From Bretschneidera sinensis (taxonomy: Eukaryota; Streptophyta; Magnoliopsida; Brassicales; Akaniaceae), in the NCBI GenBank assembly GCA_023935145.1, contig CM043703.1:20385227-20449226 (forward strand): DNA of 64,000 nt. The letters are read 5' to 3'. The translations under genes were made by a program, and so were the position numbers. The notes under the pieces were generated by a model that ran no database searches, was not told the origin of the DNA, and saw only the letters and a list, made by a program, of their open reading frames with translations. Every line of letters begins with the position of its first letter. Position 1 is the first letter of the stretch. Below are positions 46,220 to 57,905 of the stretch, piece after piece.

Positions 46220-47292
46220 GGGGCAGTTTGGTATGGGGCATTAAGTTGGGATTGACTAACTTAATCCCACATGAACAGTTAGTCTCGTGTTTGGTTGGAG
46301 GGACTAACTATTCATCTAGGATTAAGTTGAGACTAATTTATTCTTAATCTCTTAAAATTTGTCTTAGTTTCATTGGGACAGAATCAATCCCAGACATGTG
46401 GGATTAATTTTTTTCTTCAAAGACCATTTTACCCCTCCCTCTTTCTTCTTCTTCCATGCGACAACCACCTCCCCCGACTACCTCTCACCTCTTCCTCCAC
46501 TCTCTTTCCTTCTCTTTTCCTCACCTAGGCCTCATCCCCTCAGACTATGTGCCTCATTTCTTCTCCTCTTCCTTCCTCTTATCTCTCCTCCTCCTTTCTC
46601 TCATCTCTCTTTCTCCTCCTCCCTCTCCTCTCTCGTCATTATCCTTCCTCTTCTCTTTCTTTCTCTTCATCAACAAATCGTGTGACCTTCCTCTCTCATT
46701 CCTTTTCCACATTCCTCTTTCCTTCCTTCTCCTCCTTCTTCTTGCCTAGATCATGCCTTGGGCCATGTGTTGTCTCTCTCCCCTCATCTTCTTCCTCTGT
46801 TCTTTCTTATCCTCCTCCTTCTTCACCAGATCGTGACCTCCTTTCTTTTTCGTCCCCAGATCACGGCATTCTTCTTCCTCCCCATTCTTCTCTTCTTCCC
46901 TTCCCTCTCCTCCCCACACCTATTCTCCTCCTTCCCCTTCCCTCTCCTCCCCACACCTCTTCTCCTCCTTCCCTTTCCCCTTCCAGCCTCCTCCTCCCCT
47001 TATTCCTTTTTTCTCTCTATTTCATGATATGATTTCAATAAGCCAAAAAATAAATAAAGAAAAGCTCTCTGCCCCTCTTTCTCTATTTATGGTATATATA
47101 TATAAGATTTATTATAAAATATAAAAAGAGAATTTTAGTATTTATATTTGTTATTCCACTTTAGTCATAATCTAGCAATCTCATAAACCAAACATATAAC
47201 TAAGTTAGTCTTACTTTAATCCCCTCTAATTCTATCCCATTACAATCCTAATCTTATCCCACTGTAATCATATCCGTGAACTAAATGGATCA
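46220..47292 (+). mobile_element. Nonautonomous TIR element (PIF/Harbinger-like), CT-rich core, copy 2
   Basis: Begins GGGGCAGTTTGGTATGGGG after TTA (46217-46219); TTA also follows at 47293-47295, consistent with the three-base PIF/Harbinger duplication. The right arm carries ATCCTAATCTTATCCCACTG and the imperfect inverted end GTGAACTAAATGG. The core at about 46433-47015 is CT-rich on the plus strand. It includes a direct repeat of CCCTCTCCTCCCCACACCT plus TTCTCCTCCTTCC (about 46903-46975). Long frames in the core are simple-sequence artefacts. Inverted relative to copy 1. Confidence 0.6.
46433..47015 (+). repeat. CT-rich low-complexity tract, about 580 bases
   Basis: Dominated by CTTCTTC/CCTCTCC units with few purines; strand-complementary counterpart of the GA tract at 42721. 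Confidence 0.85.
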
Positions 47293-47460
47293 TTACTGTA
47301 ACGATAATAATATGAATAATTGCATGTTTGTTTGGCGTAGTTTTTTACATATTTTCTTGCCTTTATCTTTTCTTGGTTTATGCCTTAAAGATATACTATC
47401 TTTATCTATTCAATCCTGTCATTTTAAACTTGGGATATATATAGTTGTTTGTATTTTAAT

Positions 47461-48768
47461 TGATAAGTACTTAAATATTCATATTTAAGCCCTTTAATTT
47501 ACATTTGTTAAGCCCTTAGTGTTCGTATTTTATGCTATTTTACTTCCTTTCTATGTTTTATGGGTTTTTATAGGTTCTTGGAGAAAATGAAGTATTTTGG
47601 AGCTCAAAGAGCAAATCTGGAAAATCTGTCAGTTGCTTAGTGCGATTGAGCGCAGAGGAGCTGCGATCGAGCGCACCAGCGTCTAATGCCCAAGCCAGGA
47701 TCGAGCACAATCTACGCTCGCACACAAGAAGAAGGCTGCGATCGAGCGCACACGTATGGCAGTGAACAGTAAAAACGGTAGAACCTGTTTTGGAAATTAT
47801 GGTTTCCAAGTGTCCTTAGAACCTTATAAATAGACTTGTAAAATAGAGAAACAGTATCTCCCTTTTAGTTTAGTTTTTGTTCGGGGAGACCGGAGGCCAG
47901 ACGAGCCCGGAAGGGATTTCAAAGAGGAATTGACTACTCGTCTAGGAAGTTCTCTCGGGTTTCTTCTTTCCTTTGGTATTTTACTTTATGATTTTGTTTA
48001 GCATCACAACTATGTGTAACTAATTTTCTAGTAAGGTATTGATTGAAGCCCTAATTATGTTTACTCCATAAATTCAATATTGGCGCCTTTGCAATATTTA
48101 CGTTGTGATGCTTAACTTGATTAATGCCTGTTTTTATTTGAATTCCTCATATGTGTGTGTCTGATCAACGTATGCATGTGGTATAGATTAGTTAGTTGGA
48201 TCAATTTGGATGACAAAGTCATGGGTCTGACAATAGTAACAAAATAACTCCACGCCGGATTCTTGGGTTAATCAACATGGGAAACCAGGAGTAGATACCA
48301 TGCCCTAGGTCTCGTGTGGTTGTCGATTTCCACAGATCTTATGCTCTCTTAAGGAATAACTTAGTACATAACATTTTGAATCCCTTAAGAAAGAAAAGAG
48401 TTAGAGTAGATACCATCCCTAACTCATTGCTTAGGGAAATCAATAGCTTAAGAAGTAGATACCACGCCCTTAGGTTGACCAACATTAGGTATTCATGACA
48501 TGAGTAAAACATTGGCATACTGTTTTGTTGTGGTACCATGATTAGTGGTGGATATCAAGTCCCTACGCCTTTATCTTTATTATTTCAAACTCTATTTATT
48601 TCTCTTATTTTTATTTTATTATTTCGAAACTAATTCCAAATCGAACTTTACTAATCCCTGTGGAGATGATCTTGCATTCGCACACTATACTACTGTTGAC
48701 CTTGTGCACTTGCAAGTAAAACAAATTCGATTATTTGCTTTTTAATTTAGATAGATAATTGCACAACA
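47461..48768 (+). repeat. Athila/Tat-type 5' LTR
   Basis: TGATAAGTACTTAAATATTC...ATTGCACAACA. The TATA box TATAAATA is at 47825-47832. A cluster of GCGATCGAGCGCA-like motifs lies at 47640-47755, upstream of the TATA box. Frames within it recur in the other LTR but code for nothing recognisable. Confidence 0.9.
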
Positions 48769-48774
48769 AGTTTT

Positions 48775-48791
48775 TGATGCCGTTGCCGGGG
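48775..48791 (+). other. Primer-binding site (Asp tRNA type)
   Basis: TGATGCCGTTGCCGGGG starts six bases after the 5' LTR. It differs at two positions from TGGCGCCGTTGCCGGGG, the complement of the tRNA-Asp 3' end used by Athila-type elements. Confidence 0.85.
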
Positions 48792-48943
48792 ATTGTGTTA
48801 AATTTATTTTTGGAATTATTTTTGTTAGTTTTTTATTTTATTTTGTTCCGTTTTATTTTTATTTTTATCAAAAATCAGATTTATTCCTTCTTTTAGTTTT
48901 CTGTTTTTGTTCAAGTGTGCAGATGAGGAGTTTTTGTTCTCAT

Positions 48944-49065
48944 TGCGATCGAGCGCACTCCTTGGTGCGATCGAGTGCAATCCCAGTGCAATCGAGCGCA
49001 CTCCTTAGTGCGATCGAGCGCAATCCCAGTGCAATCGAGCGCTGTACTTGGTGCGCTCGAGCGCA
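48944..49065 (+). repeat. GCGATCGAGCGC motif array
   Basis: About three tandem units of some 42 bases, each with two GCGATCGAGCGCA-like motifs separated by CTCCTTGGT or ATCCCAGT. Related motifs occur in both LTRs. Confidence 0.9.
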
Positions 49066-49149
49066 AAAGCTCCAGAGAGTACTCGAGAAGCAGTACTGAA
49101 AATGCGACACTGAAGCTTTTCAACTAATTCATTCGAAGTAGAAGCACCA

Positions 49150-50043
49150 ATGGTGGAAGCTAGTTATGTTTATCTAGTTGCTATAGAGAGGAAGCTAGAT
49201 ATGCTTATAAAAGCCATGACTGCTCAAAACATCTCAACTAGTCCACGAGCCAAACAACTCCAGGTATATGCTATATATTCTCATTTTGATCACACTATTG
49301 GCACTTGCCCTTTGTATTCATCTGCAGATCAAGAGCAAGCAAATCATGTGGGACCGAACAACTACAATATATATGCAAATACTTATAATCCTGGATGGCA
49401 GACTCACCCCAACATCTCATGGAGCAACTATCAAAATGCCTTGAACTTTCAAGGGCAACAAAGGAACTCTCAACAAGCAGCCCACTCAGTTTCTGAATCA
49501 ATGAAAAGCGACCTAGAGAGTCTTGTGATACAGTTGGCAACTCAGCAAAAATAATTGATGACCTCACAAGATCAGTTTATGGCAGAGGAAAGGCAATTTC
49601 GGACTGAGATAAGACAAACCACTGCAAGGTGTGAACAAGCCATTCAAAGATTGGAAGTATAAGTGGGGCAATTGGCTAAAGAGCTGAATGAACGACAGCA
49701 AGGTGTTGTTGAATAAGTTTTTCACGTCCATCACATTGATCCATTAGAGACCACCCTCACCCATTGTTTCAAAGGATCAGATGTTGAGCCAAAATCTGAG
49801 GATGTTACTGATGACATCATTGAAACTGTGCACCTTCTAGAGGCTTCTCCAAAGCATTCAAGTAAGTACACCGATCCATTTGAACCTCATGTGCCTACTA
49901 ATACTATTTTTTTTCCTTCTATTGTCCAGGCACCAAATTTGGAGTCGAAGCAATTGCCGAAGCATTTGACTTATGCTTATATGGGAGAGAATAAAACACT
50001 ACCTATGCTAGTTGCTGCCAATCTTAGTTTTGGGGGAAAATGA
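49150..50043 (+). pseudogene. Gypsy gag/pre-protease remnant (Athila/Tat-like)
   Basis: One frame with internal stops. 49150-49554 contains a degenerate zinc-finger-like part (CPLYSS) and YANTYNPGWQTHPNISWSNY, a block typical of plant Tat/Athila gag. TAA at 49552-49554 interrupts it. The same frame resumes through RLEV.VGQLAKELNERQQG to 49828-50043 with LPKHLTYAYMGENKTLPMLV, which in intact elements lies just upstream of RT. After 50043 pol is missing. Confidence 0.8.
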
Positions 50044-51344
50044 GGCTTAGTCCAGCTGAAGACGTTAAACTTAGCGCTCATGGGAGGCACCCCACAGCTT
50101 GTCCTTTTATTTTTATTGTTTTACATATTTATTGTTATTTATTTATTTTTAATACTTCTTGTTTTCCCGTATTACGTTAGTTTTTTCTTTTTTTTGGGAC
50201 AATGTGTGCATTCGTTCAAATTTGAGGGTATGGGAGACACATTCACACACTTTGCCCCAGTTTTTTTATAGATAAATACACATTCATATTTAATGAAAAA
50301 AAAATTTGGTTATTTACAACAAATATTATGATAAAGATTCATTAGTAATCTTAAAATCTAGAACACATAGTCTAGTAATAAGAATTTTAAAAGTTAGTTA
50401 CCTACCTCAAGGCACTTAAGAATTCACGAGTTTGATCCAGATCGACACGAGCACATTAGCACGCATTTGTGTGGGGTATGACATGTAATTTTAATATATA
50501 TGTTTCCATGACTTAACCGTAATCAAATAACTTGTTAGATAAACACTTTGGCATAGACAAATAAAGAGAAAAATGTCCATCATGCAAAAAGAGAAAATAA
50601 AATGCTCCTAATGATCATTAAATAAAATTTTCGCTGAGTAACAGGACCTCTTGCCTCAGTAAGCATTGAGTGTTCACGTCAAAAGGTGGGAATTAAGCAT
50701 TTAATGATCATAAAAAATTTTGTTGAGTAACTGGACTTCTTGCCTCAGTAAGCAGTGAGTGTTCCCGTCAAAATGTGGGGATTTTTGCTTGGAAGCATTA
50801 AGATCTGTTAGTTTCGTAGCCTTTTTTACTCGAGTTAATAAGTCCTTAGGGGTGTCTTCACACCTAATGCCTTAGAACCATCTGGTTTGGGAGTCATTGG
50901 CTAAACAGTCGCTGCAAGGATCAATTAGAAAGCTTAATGGAACTCAACATGGCAAAGAGCTCATGATGAAAGAAAAAGAAAATAAGTAAAAACTATGCCA
51001 TTTTTGTTTCATCTAACAAGGAATTCGATGAAGGTTTGGACACTAAAACACTATACATTAGAAATATTTGGAAGTTCCATCTTTTATGTGCTAATCCACC
51101 ACATACACTAAGTCAACTTGTGATGCCTTAAACTAGCCTTGTATAAGTAACATGAACTTTTAAAATCCTTATTCATTGCAAAAATGTGTTTTTATTATAA
51201 GCTTACTCGTGAACTATCATCATGGTTTTCTGTGCAACCCAAGTTTTTAAATAAAACGTGAATGCTGAATTTATCTTTGTTGTTTTTCATTTAGTTTTAA
51301 GTTTCGTATTGCTAAGGAACTAGCAATATGTAAGTTTGGGGGTG
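50044..51344 (+). other. Retrotransposon 3' non-coding region with 89-base direct repeat and polypurine tract
   Basis: Contains GAGTAAC.GGAC.TCTTGCCTC and AGTAAGCA.TGAGTGTTC twice, 89 bases apart (about 50611-50700 and 50700-50790). Ends with the polypurine tract AAGTTTGGGGGTG at 51332-51344 directly before the 3' LTR. Confidence 0.7.
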
Positions 51345-52695
51345 TGATAAGTATTTAACTATTCATATTTAAGCCCTTTAATTTACATTTTTTAAGCCCT
51401 TAGTGTGCATATTTTATGCTATTTTACTTCATTTCTGTGTTTTACGAGTTTTTATAGGTTCTTGAAGAAAATGAAGCATTTTAGAGCTCAAAGAGCAAAT
51501 CTGAAAAATCTGTCAGTTGCTTAGTGCGATCGAGTGCAGAAGAGCTGCGATCGAGCTCACTAGCGCCCAAGCCAGGATCTAGCGTAATCTATACTCGCAC
51601 ACAAAAAAAATGTTACACTCGAGCGCAAAAAGAGCTGGGATCGAGTGCACACGTACGACAGTGAATAGTAAAAACGACAGAACCTATTTTGGAAATAATA
51701 GTTAGGGTCCTGTTTTGGAAATTAGGGTTTCCAAGAGTCCTTAGAACCCTATAAATAGACTTGTAAAACACAAAAACAATATCTCCCTTTTAGTTTAGTT
51801 TTTGTTCGGGGAGACCAGAGGCTGGACGAGCCCGGAGGGGATTTCAAAGAGGAATTGATGGCTCGTCTAGGGAGTTTTCTCGGGTTTCTTCTTTCCTTTT
51901 TTATTGTACTTTATGATTTTTTTTAGCATCACAACTATGTGTAACTAATTTTCTAGTAAGGGCTTGATTGAAGCCCTAATTATGTTTACTCAATAAATTC
52001 AGTATTGATGCATTTGCAATATGTATGTTGTGATGCTTAACTTGATTAATGCCTATTTTTGTTTGAATTCCTCATATGTGTGTGTCTGATCAACGTATGC
52101 ATGTGGTACGGATTAGTTGGTTCGATCAATTTGGATGACCAAGTCCTGGGTCTGATAATAGTAACAAAAGAACTCCACACCGGATTCTTAGGTTAATCAA
52201 CATGGGAAACCGGGAGTAGATACCATGCCCTAGGTCTCGTGTGATTGTCGATTTCCACAGATCTTATACTCTCTTAAGAAACAACTCAGTATACAATATG
52301 CTGAATCCCTTAAGAAAGAAAAAAGTTATAATAGATACCATACCTAACTCGTTGCTTAGGGAAATCAATAGCTTAAGGAGTAGATACCATGCCCTTAGGT
52401 TGAGAAACATTAGGTATTCATGACATGAGTAAAGAATTGGCATACTGTTTTGTTGTGGTAGCATGATTAGTGGTGGATATCAAGTCCTTACGCCTTTATC
52501 TTTATTATTTCAAACTCAATATTTATTTCTCTTATTTTTATTTTATTATTTCGAAACTAATTCCAAATCGAACTTTACTAATCCCTGTGGAGATGATCTT
52601 GCATTCGCACAATATGCTACTGTTGACCTTGTGCACTTGCAAGTAAAAGAAGTTCGGTTATTTGCTTATTAATTTAGGTAAATAATTGCACAACA
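51345..52695 (+). repeat. Athila/Tat-type 3' LTR
   Basis: TGATAAGTATTTAACTATTC...ATTGCACAACA. The TATA box is at 51750-51757. GATCGAGYGCA motifs are at 51523-51660; several are mutated relative to the 5' LTR. Confidence 0.9.
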
Positions 52696-52700
52696 TTAAT

Positions 52701-53436
52701 GATTACGAATGTTTTTCTTCATAACTCCATAAATTCCTTTTATTTATATTCTTTTTTGATTTCCTTTCATAATTGATGACATATAATTTTTTAACATCAA
52801 ATAGTGTGCTCATTATAGATTTCTTTATTCATATTCATTATGTGTGCATACACATCACTAATTAAGAAAAATAAATTAATTGTTAATTAATAAAAAAATC
52901 TAATGTCATGGAAGAGGAAAGGTTAAATCTCTCAAGATCAAAGCATGTGTAGGAAGCTCACTTATGATCTTTCAGTCACGTACTAAGCTCACTTATGATC
53001 TTTCTATCACGTACTCAATCTCTTGGACATTTGAATCTCATCCATTTATAAACTAGTGATTATAGTTTCTTAATCTATAAATCCATGTGACAACTCCTTA
53101 TTATCTATTACTTTAATAACTTTGAGTCATTGACATGATCATTGGATAGTCCCTTCGGAATGATTCTTTTCAAAATAACCCTCTAATTGTTTTTATCGAT
53201 TTATCTCATCGATATTTTGAGTGGTAATTGAAACACGTACATCCCACAATGAGCCTTAAAATTATTTCACTAAATGCATCAAGTTAAAAATGAAAGCAAT
53301 AAACTTAGAAGTTGTTTTGAACTAAAAAATATAATCTAATTTTAATTGTTCTTATTAAATTTTACCAAAAGAAATAGCAATTTAAAAGAAATGGTGAAGA
53401 TCCTTTTCAGTAACTTTTTCTTAAGTTACTGGAGTT
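52701..53436. other. Spacer containing first part of a duplicated segment
   Basis: 53235-53380 is similar to 58640-58790 (direct orientation). No gene was seen. Confidence 0.5.
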
Positions 53437-53663
53437 TGTAAAAACTTTTAAATATTTTGAGAATTTCTGCCTTACCTTAAACGCATGTATAGGTGTGTAT
53501 TTATAATATATTCTATTACAACTAAATCATGAAAGATAAAGCAGAGGAGAATATATTTGAATTTAAACTGATTACGTATCTAAAGATTTGAATTTAAACT
53601 TATTACATATCATAACTGCTTTGTGAGGAGCTGCTGCTTGTTGCTGTGGATGAGTCTCTAACA
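53437..53663 (-). repeat. copia-2 3' LTR
   Basis: TGTAAAAACTTTTAAAT...TCTCTAACA, 227 bases. Contains a short direct repeat of ATTTGAATTTAAACTGATTAC. Confidence 0.9.
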
Positions 53664-53674
53664 CGCCCCCTCAA
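53664..53674 (-). other. copia-2 polypurine tract
   Basis: Minus-strand TTGAGGGGGCG next to the 3' LTR. Confidence 0.75.
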
Positions 53675-55317
53675 GCTTAACTGTGTAGAGGCAATGTTCA
53701 GCTTGTCATGAAGGAGAAAGAACCGAGATGAGGATAGCGGTTTGGTGAAGATGTCAGCTACCTGATCTTTGGTAGAAATGAAGGGGATGTCTAATGTACC
53801 ACGAGCAACCATATCCCGAACAAAATAAAAATCTATCTCGACATGTTTGGTTCGAGCATGGAAAACTGGATTTGAGGATAAATATACTGCACCAATATTG
53901 TCACACCAAAGAATGGGAGGTGTAGAAGGAAGTGACTCGAGTTCAGTCAAAAGAGAGCATAACCATGTGATCTCAGAAGTAGTATTTGTTAAGGCTTTAT
54001 ATTCAGCTTCAGTGCTAGACCGGGCTACAGTAACTTGCTTCTTGCAACTTCAAGAAATTAGATTGTCCCCAAGAAAGACACAGTAGCCACCTGTGGAGTA
54101 TCTATCATCACTGCTACCAGCCCAATCCGCATCGGAGTAGGCTTGTAGTGACCGTGAGTGTGACTGGTGAAATTGAAAGCCAAAATCCACGGTTTACTTG
54201 AGGTAGCGCAGCAAGCACTTGGTTGATTACCAATGGATTATTGTCGGTTTGTGAAGAAACTGAGATAGCTTGTTAACCGTGAATGCTATATCTGGTCTGG
54301 TGATGCAGAGTTATTAAATAGCACCAATAGTGCTTCTGTAAAGTGTTGGATCCGAAAATGCTTCACCTTCATAAGCCGAAAGTTTTGTGGATGTGGCCAT
54401 AAGAGAATGAACCGGTTTTGCTTCTAGCATATTGGTGTGTTTCAATATATCCAGGACATATCGATGTTGAGATAAAATGAAGCCCTTGGAATTTTGAATC
54501 ATTTCGACACCAAGAAAAAAATGGAGATGACCCAGATTTTTAACAACAAATTCTTTGTGTAAAGCTTATAGTAAATCATCGATAGCCGTCCGTTTATTAC
54601 TTGTGAGGAGAATATCGTCCACATATATAAGCATAAATATTTTGACTGTGGAAGATGTATAAACAAACAAGGAAGTGTCAAACCGAGTACCTTTAAAACC
54701 AAGAGTAAGAAGCTTGTTGCTGAGTCTGTCGAACCAAGCCTGGGGGCTTGTTTAAGACCATACAGAGCTTTTTTTAATTTACATACATGGTTTGGGTATT
54801 AGGGATGAAGAAAACCAGGGGACTGAGACATATATACTTCTTCTAATAAATTCTCATGTAGGAAAGCATTCTGAATATCGATTTGATGAATGGGCCAACT
54901 AGCTGAGATGGCTAAGGAAAGAACAGTGCGTATCATTGTAGGCTTAACAACAATGCTAAATGTTTCACCAAAATCAATACCTGGTTGTTGATGATAGCCT
55001 TTGGCAACAAGACGCGCTTTGTAGCATTCGATATTACCATCCGCATGCCGTTTGATGCAAAACACCCACTTCGAGCCAATGATGTTACAAACTGAATTAG
55101 GAGGAACCAGGGTCCTTTTTTGATTTTTTAGCAATGCATCAAATTCAATATTCATTGCTTGACGCCATAGTGGATCTTTGATGGCTGTGGAATAGTAGGT
55201 AGGCTCAGTAGTCTGTTGGGAAGATTCAGTGAGGAGAGCTCGTGGAATTGGATGTCGGATCATGTCTTCAGGAAGGTGTTTGGGTTTTCGGATATTGTTT
55301 TTGGAACGGGTGATCAT
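53675..55317 (-). pseudogene. copia-2 reverse transcriptase and RNase H (fragmented)
   Basis: Begins with the linker MITRSKNNIRKPK and DPLWRQAMNIEFDALLKN. The RT start is QQPGIDFGETFSIVVKP and HQIDIQNAFLHENLLEEVYM. The catalytic YVDD is intact (54614-54625). The middle is broken into frames 54799-55317, 54499-54702 and 54314-54502, with RNase H mainly recognisable at 53603-53950 ([32 protein letters not shown]). Confidence 0.88.
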
Positions 55318-55503
55318 TGGGTGTACCGATGTGGTTTGAGTGGCAGTGTTTGAAGGATAAGAATTTTCTGAGTGTAGGGAAGGCCGTGGGTTCGAAAGAG
55401 AAGTGATCGGGTTGGTGGGGGAAGGCTCAATAGGTTCAGTTATATGTGGTGAGGTTAAGGATGGGTTCGGACTGGGTGTATCTGGTTCACTTGTGGGCTG
55501 GCT

Positions 55504-56425
55504 TTAGAGAGGAGTGTCCATAGATTCGATTGAGTGACTGCTTGGAGAAGCTGCTGCTGTTGCCGAGACCCTTGTATCCGATAGACTCAAAAAAAGACCA
55601 TTATGGAATTGAGATGGAGGAGAATAGCACGCTGGGATGGTTTCAAAAGGAAATGTAAATTCATCAAATTGCACATCATGGGAGATATAAACATAACGAG
55701 TGGGAACATGGAAACACTTATCCTTTGTGTAAAGGGCTATATCCAATAAAGACACACGGAAAAGAGCAAGGTTGAAATTTCTTGGTATTGTGCGGCCGTA
55801 GATTAGGCCAACAAGTGCAACAAAATATTTTTAGAAAAGTGTAATCAGGTGGAGATTTGAAAAGAACTTCATATGGATTATGATTTTGAAGTGTGTGAGT
55901 AGGCATATGATTTATTAAGTAACAGGTCGTGAGGAAAGCATCGTCCCAAAATTGTTGAGGAACATTTGCTTGGGATAATAAGGCAAGGCCTGTCTCCACT
56001 ATGTGGCGATGTTTGCGCTCAATAGCACCATTTTGTTGGTGCGTATGAGGGCAAGAAATACGATGAACGATACCTTGATCTTGAAAATTTTATGAAGCGA
56101 GCGATATTCACCGCCCCAATCAGATTGCACACTTTGATTTTGGTATTAAAGTACTATTCAACGAATGATTGAAATTTGAGAAAGATACGACTAACATCAC
56201 TTTTTAGAGAAATGGGATGAAGCTAGGAATATTTGGTAAATGCATCCAAAAATGAAACATAATATTTATGGCCAGTGTTTGAACAAATAGGAGCAGGGCC
56301 CCATACATCAGTATAGATTAATGCTAAAGGTTATGTAGCTTGAGCTAAAGAATGGAAAATGGTAATTGCCGACTCTTTGAATTCAAGTAAGCAGAGCATT
56401 TTTGTGAGATGGAGTGACGAGGGAC
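55504..56425 (-). pseudogene. copia-2 integrase core (fragmented)
   Basis: Readable pieces on the minus strand are YTDVWGPAPICSNTGHKYYV (near 56320), QSDWGGEYRSLHKIF, then in another frame the QQNGAIERKHRHIVETGLAL block (near 56030-55980), QFWDDAFLTTCYLINHMPT and PCVFIGYSPLHKGY. At least two stops and one frameshift separate them. Confidence 0.85.
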
Positions 56426-56990
56426 TCAATGAACAATTTGAAACGATGGATGACCTATACGAGCATGCCATAAGGAGAGAGTTGAGTGTTCACTTGAGAA
56501 AGCGGACGGAACACATTTATTTTGAGTGGATGAAATTTGATAAAGTCCATTGTTACTTGAGCCTTGGAGCAGCAGCTTCCCCGTAGCTCGATCCTTCAAA
56601 AGAAAATAAGATGAGTGGAATTCAAAAAATGTGTTAGTATATTTTGTAAAGCATTGGACAGAAAGCAAATTTTTGCAAATATGGGGAACATGTAAAACAT
56701 TGTGGAGGTGAAGTTTAAATGAAGGAGTAGTAATTTGGTTGGTTCCAATATGGTGAATAGGAAGACCATTACCATTACCAACACGAATTATGTCGGATCT
56801 AGAGTATTCTTCAGCTTTAACATTCAGATTGGCAAGTTCCGAAGTGAGGTGGTGTGTAGCACCCGAGTTTGGGTACCAGTTTGCATCAGTCGAATTTTGG
56901 GAAGCTGAGAAATATGCTAGGCCTTGAGAGGAGTCCCGTTGGTAAGATTCATCATACCTGTAATAACAATCCAACGCCACATGGCCCGTT
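56426..56990 (-). pseudogene. copia-2 protease and integrase zinc finger, catalytic Asp lost
   Basis: WYPNSGATHHLT stands where copia proteases have DSGA; the codon at 56867-56869 is AAC (Asn). The following VGNGNGLPIHHIGTNQI and NVLHVPHICKNLLSVQ blocks are intact, as is LWHARIGHPS at the start of the integrase zinc finger. In frame with gag. Confidence 0.88.
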
Positions 56991-57868
56991 TTGTTGCAAA
57001 CTTGGCAAACAGGACGAGAGTTATTGGATGAGGATGGAGAACTTCGACCACGCCCCCTGCCTTGGTAGTTCCGAGATGGTGAATTCTGATAATTTCCTTA
57101 TCCATTATGGCTTGGAGAACCGCGACGATTGCCACGGCCACCACGATTGGTGGCGTTGCTGGATGTGAAATTAGCATTGGCGACAGTTAGATCAACTGCG
57201 GCCTGATGCTGCACCAATCGCTTTTCATGAACAAGGAGATGCCCGTAAAGGTCTTCAATGGATAGAGGTTCAACTTTAGTTGTAATAGATGTGACAAAGG
57301 AGTCATAATCTGGTCCAAAGCCTGCAAGAAGAAAGTAGACCAGTTCATAATTGTTCAAGGATTGATCAACGGTAGCAAGGGTATCCGTGAGATTGGTAAA
57401 TTACTGGAAATAATCAGTAATTGAGAGGTTGGCTTTTTTTAGTGTGGCCAGTTGGAAATGGATGTGGGTGATCCGAGCATGAGAGGTAGAAGAAAACATT
57501 CGTTCTAGTGCAAGCCACATATCACGCGAGGTAGTGCACTTAACGACATGAGATAAAAAAATTTCCGTGAGGGAGGAGGTAAGAGCACTCAAGATGAGTT
57601 GATCTTGAAGATGCTAGGAGCGGAAAGCAGGATTTAGGATGGTATGTGTTTGGTCATTTTCGGTGGAAGAGATATGAGCAGAGGATACTGGGAGGGAACT
57701 ATCAATATAGCCGAATAAATGGGTGCCTTTGAGATATGGAACAAGTTGGGCATGCCAGAGCAGGTAATTGTCACGACTCAGTTTGATGGAGATGAAGGGA
57801 TGAGGAGTAAGAGAGATGGGTGGGGTTGGGACAAGAACAGAGGACGAAGTGGGAACTGAAGAGGCCAT
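56917..57868 (-). pseudogene. copia-2 gag (nonsense mutations)
   Basis: Starts MASSVPTSSSVLVPTPP. The N-terminal gag domain (KLSRDNYLLWHAQLVPYLKG) is followed by the UBN2 core (SRDMWLALERMFSSTSHARI). A Gly/Arg/Asn-rich stretch follows, then a CCHC knuckle CQVCNKTGHVALDC near 56970-57010. In-frame stops are at 57614-57616 (where Trp is usual), 57401-57403 and 57098-57100; the frame is otherwise continuous from 57868 into protease. Confidence 0.88.
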
Positions 57869-57891
57869 GAGGATTCAGACGTTTGTCACTT

Positions 57892-57904
57892 AGGCTCTGA
57901 TACC
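57892..57904 (-). other. copia-2 primer-binding site (initiator Met tRNA), one mismatch
   Basis: Minus-strand CGGTATCAGAGCC next to the 5' LTR; the first base differs from the canonical TGGTATCAGAGC. Confidence 0.8.
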
Positions 57905-57905
57905 G

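Larger units (their letters stand above)
47461..52695 (+). mobile_element. Ty3/gypsy retrotransposon, Athila/Tat group, pol deleted
   Basis: Flanked by the perfect five-base duplication TTAAT (47456-47460 and 52696-52700). LTRs are 47461-48768 and 51345-52695. The primer site is Asp-tRNA-like and the polypurine tract is AAGTTTGGGGGTG. The 2576-base interior keeps a gag C-terminal remnant and the beginning of the protease region but has no RT, RNase H or integrase, so it depends on a partner for movement. The 3' UTR signature GACGTTAAACTTAGCGCT then GGGAGGCACCCCA (50066-50095) is shared by plant Tat/Athila elements. LTRs differ by substitutions plus an insertion of about 30 bases in the right one (around 51690-51720). 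Confidence 0.88.

Noticed and set aside
46398..47032. Overlapping Ser/Leu/Pro-rich frames of 89-161 codons
   Set aside because: Same reason: simple CT-rich sequence inside a nonautonomous element.
48316..48745. Small frames repeated at 52241-52672
   Set aside because: They recur only because both LTRs of the gypsy element are copies; no domain and the frames carry different substitutions.
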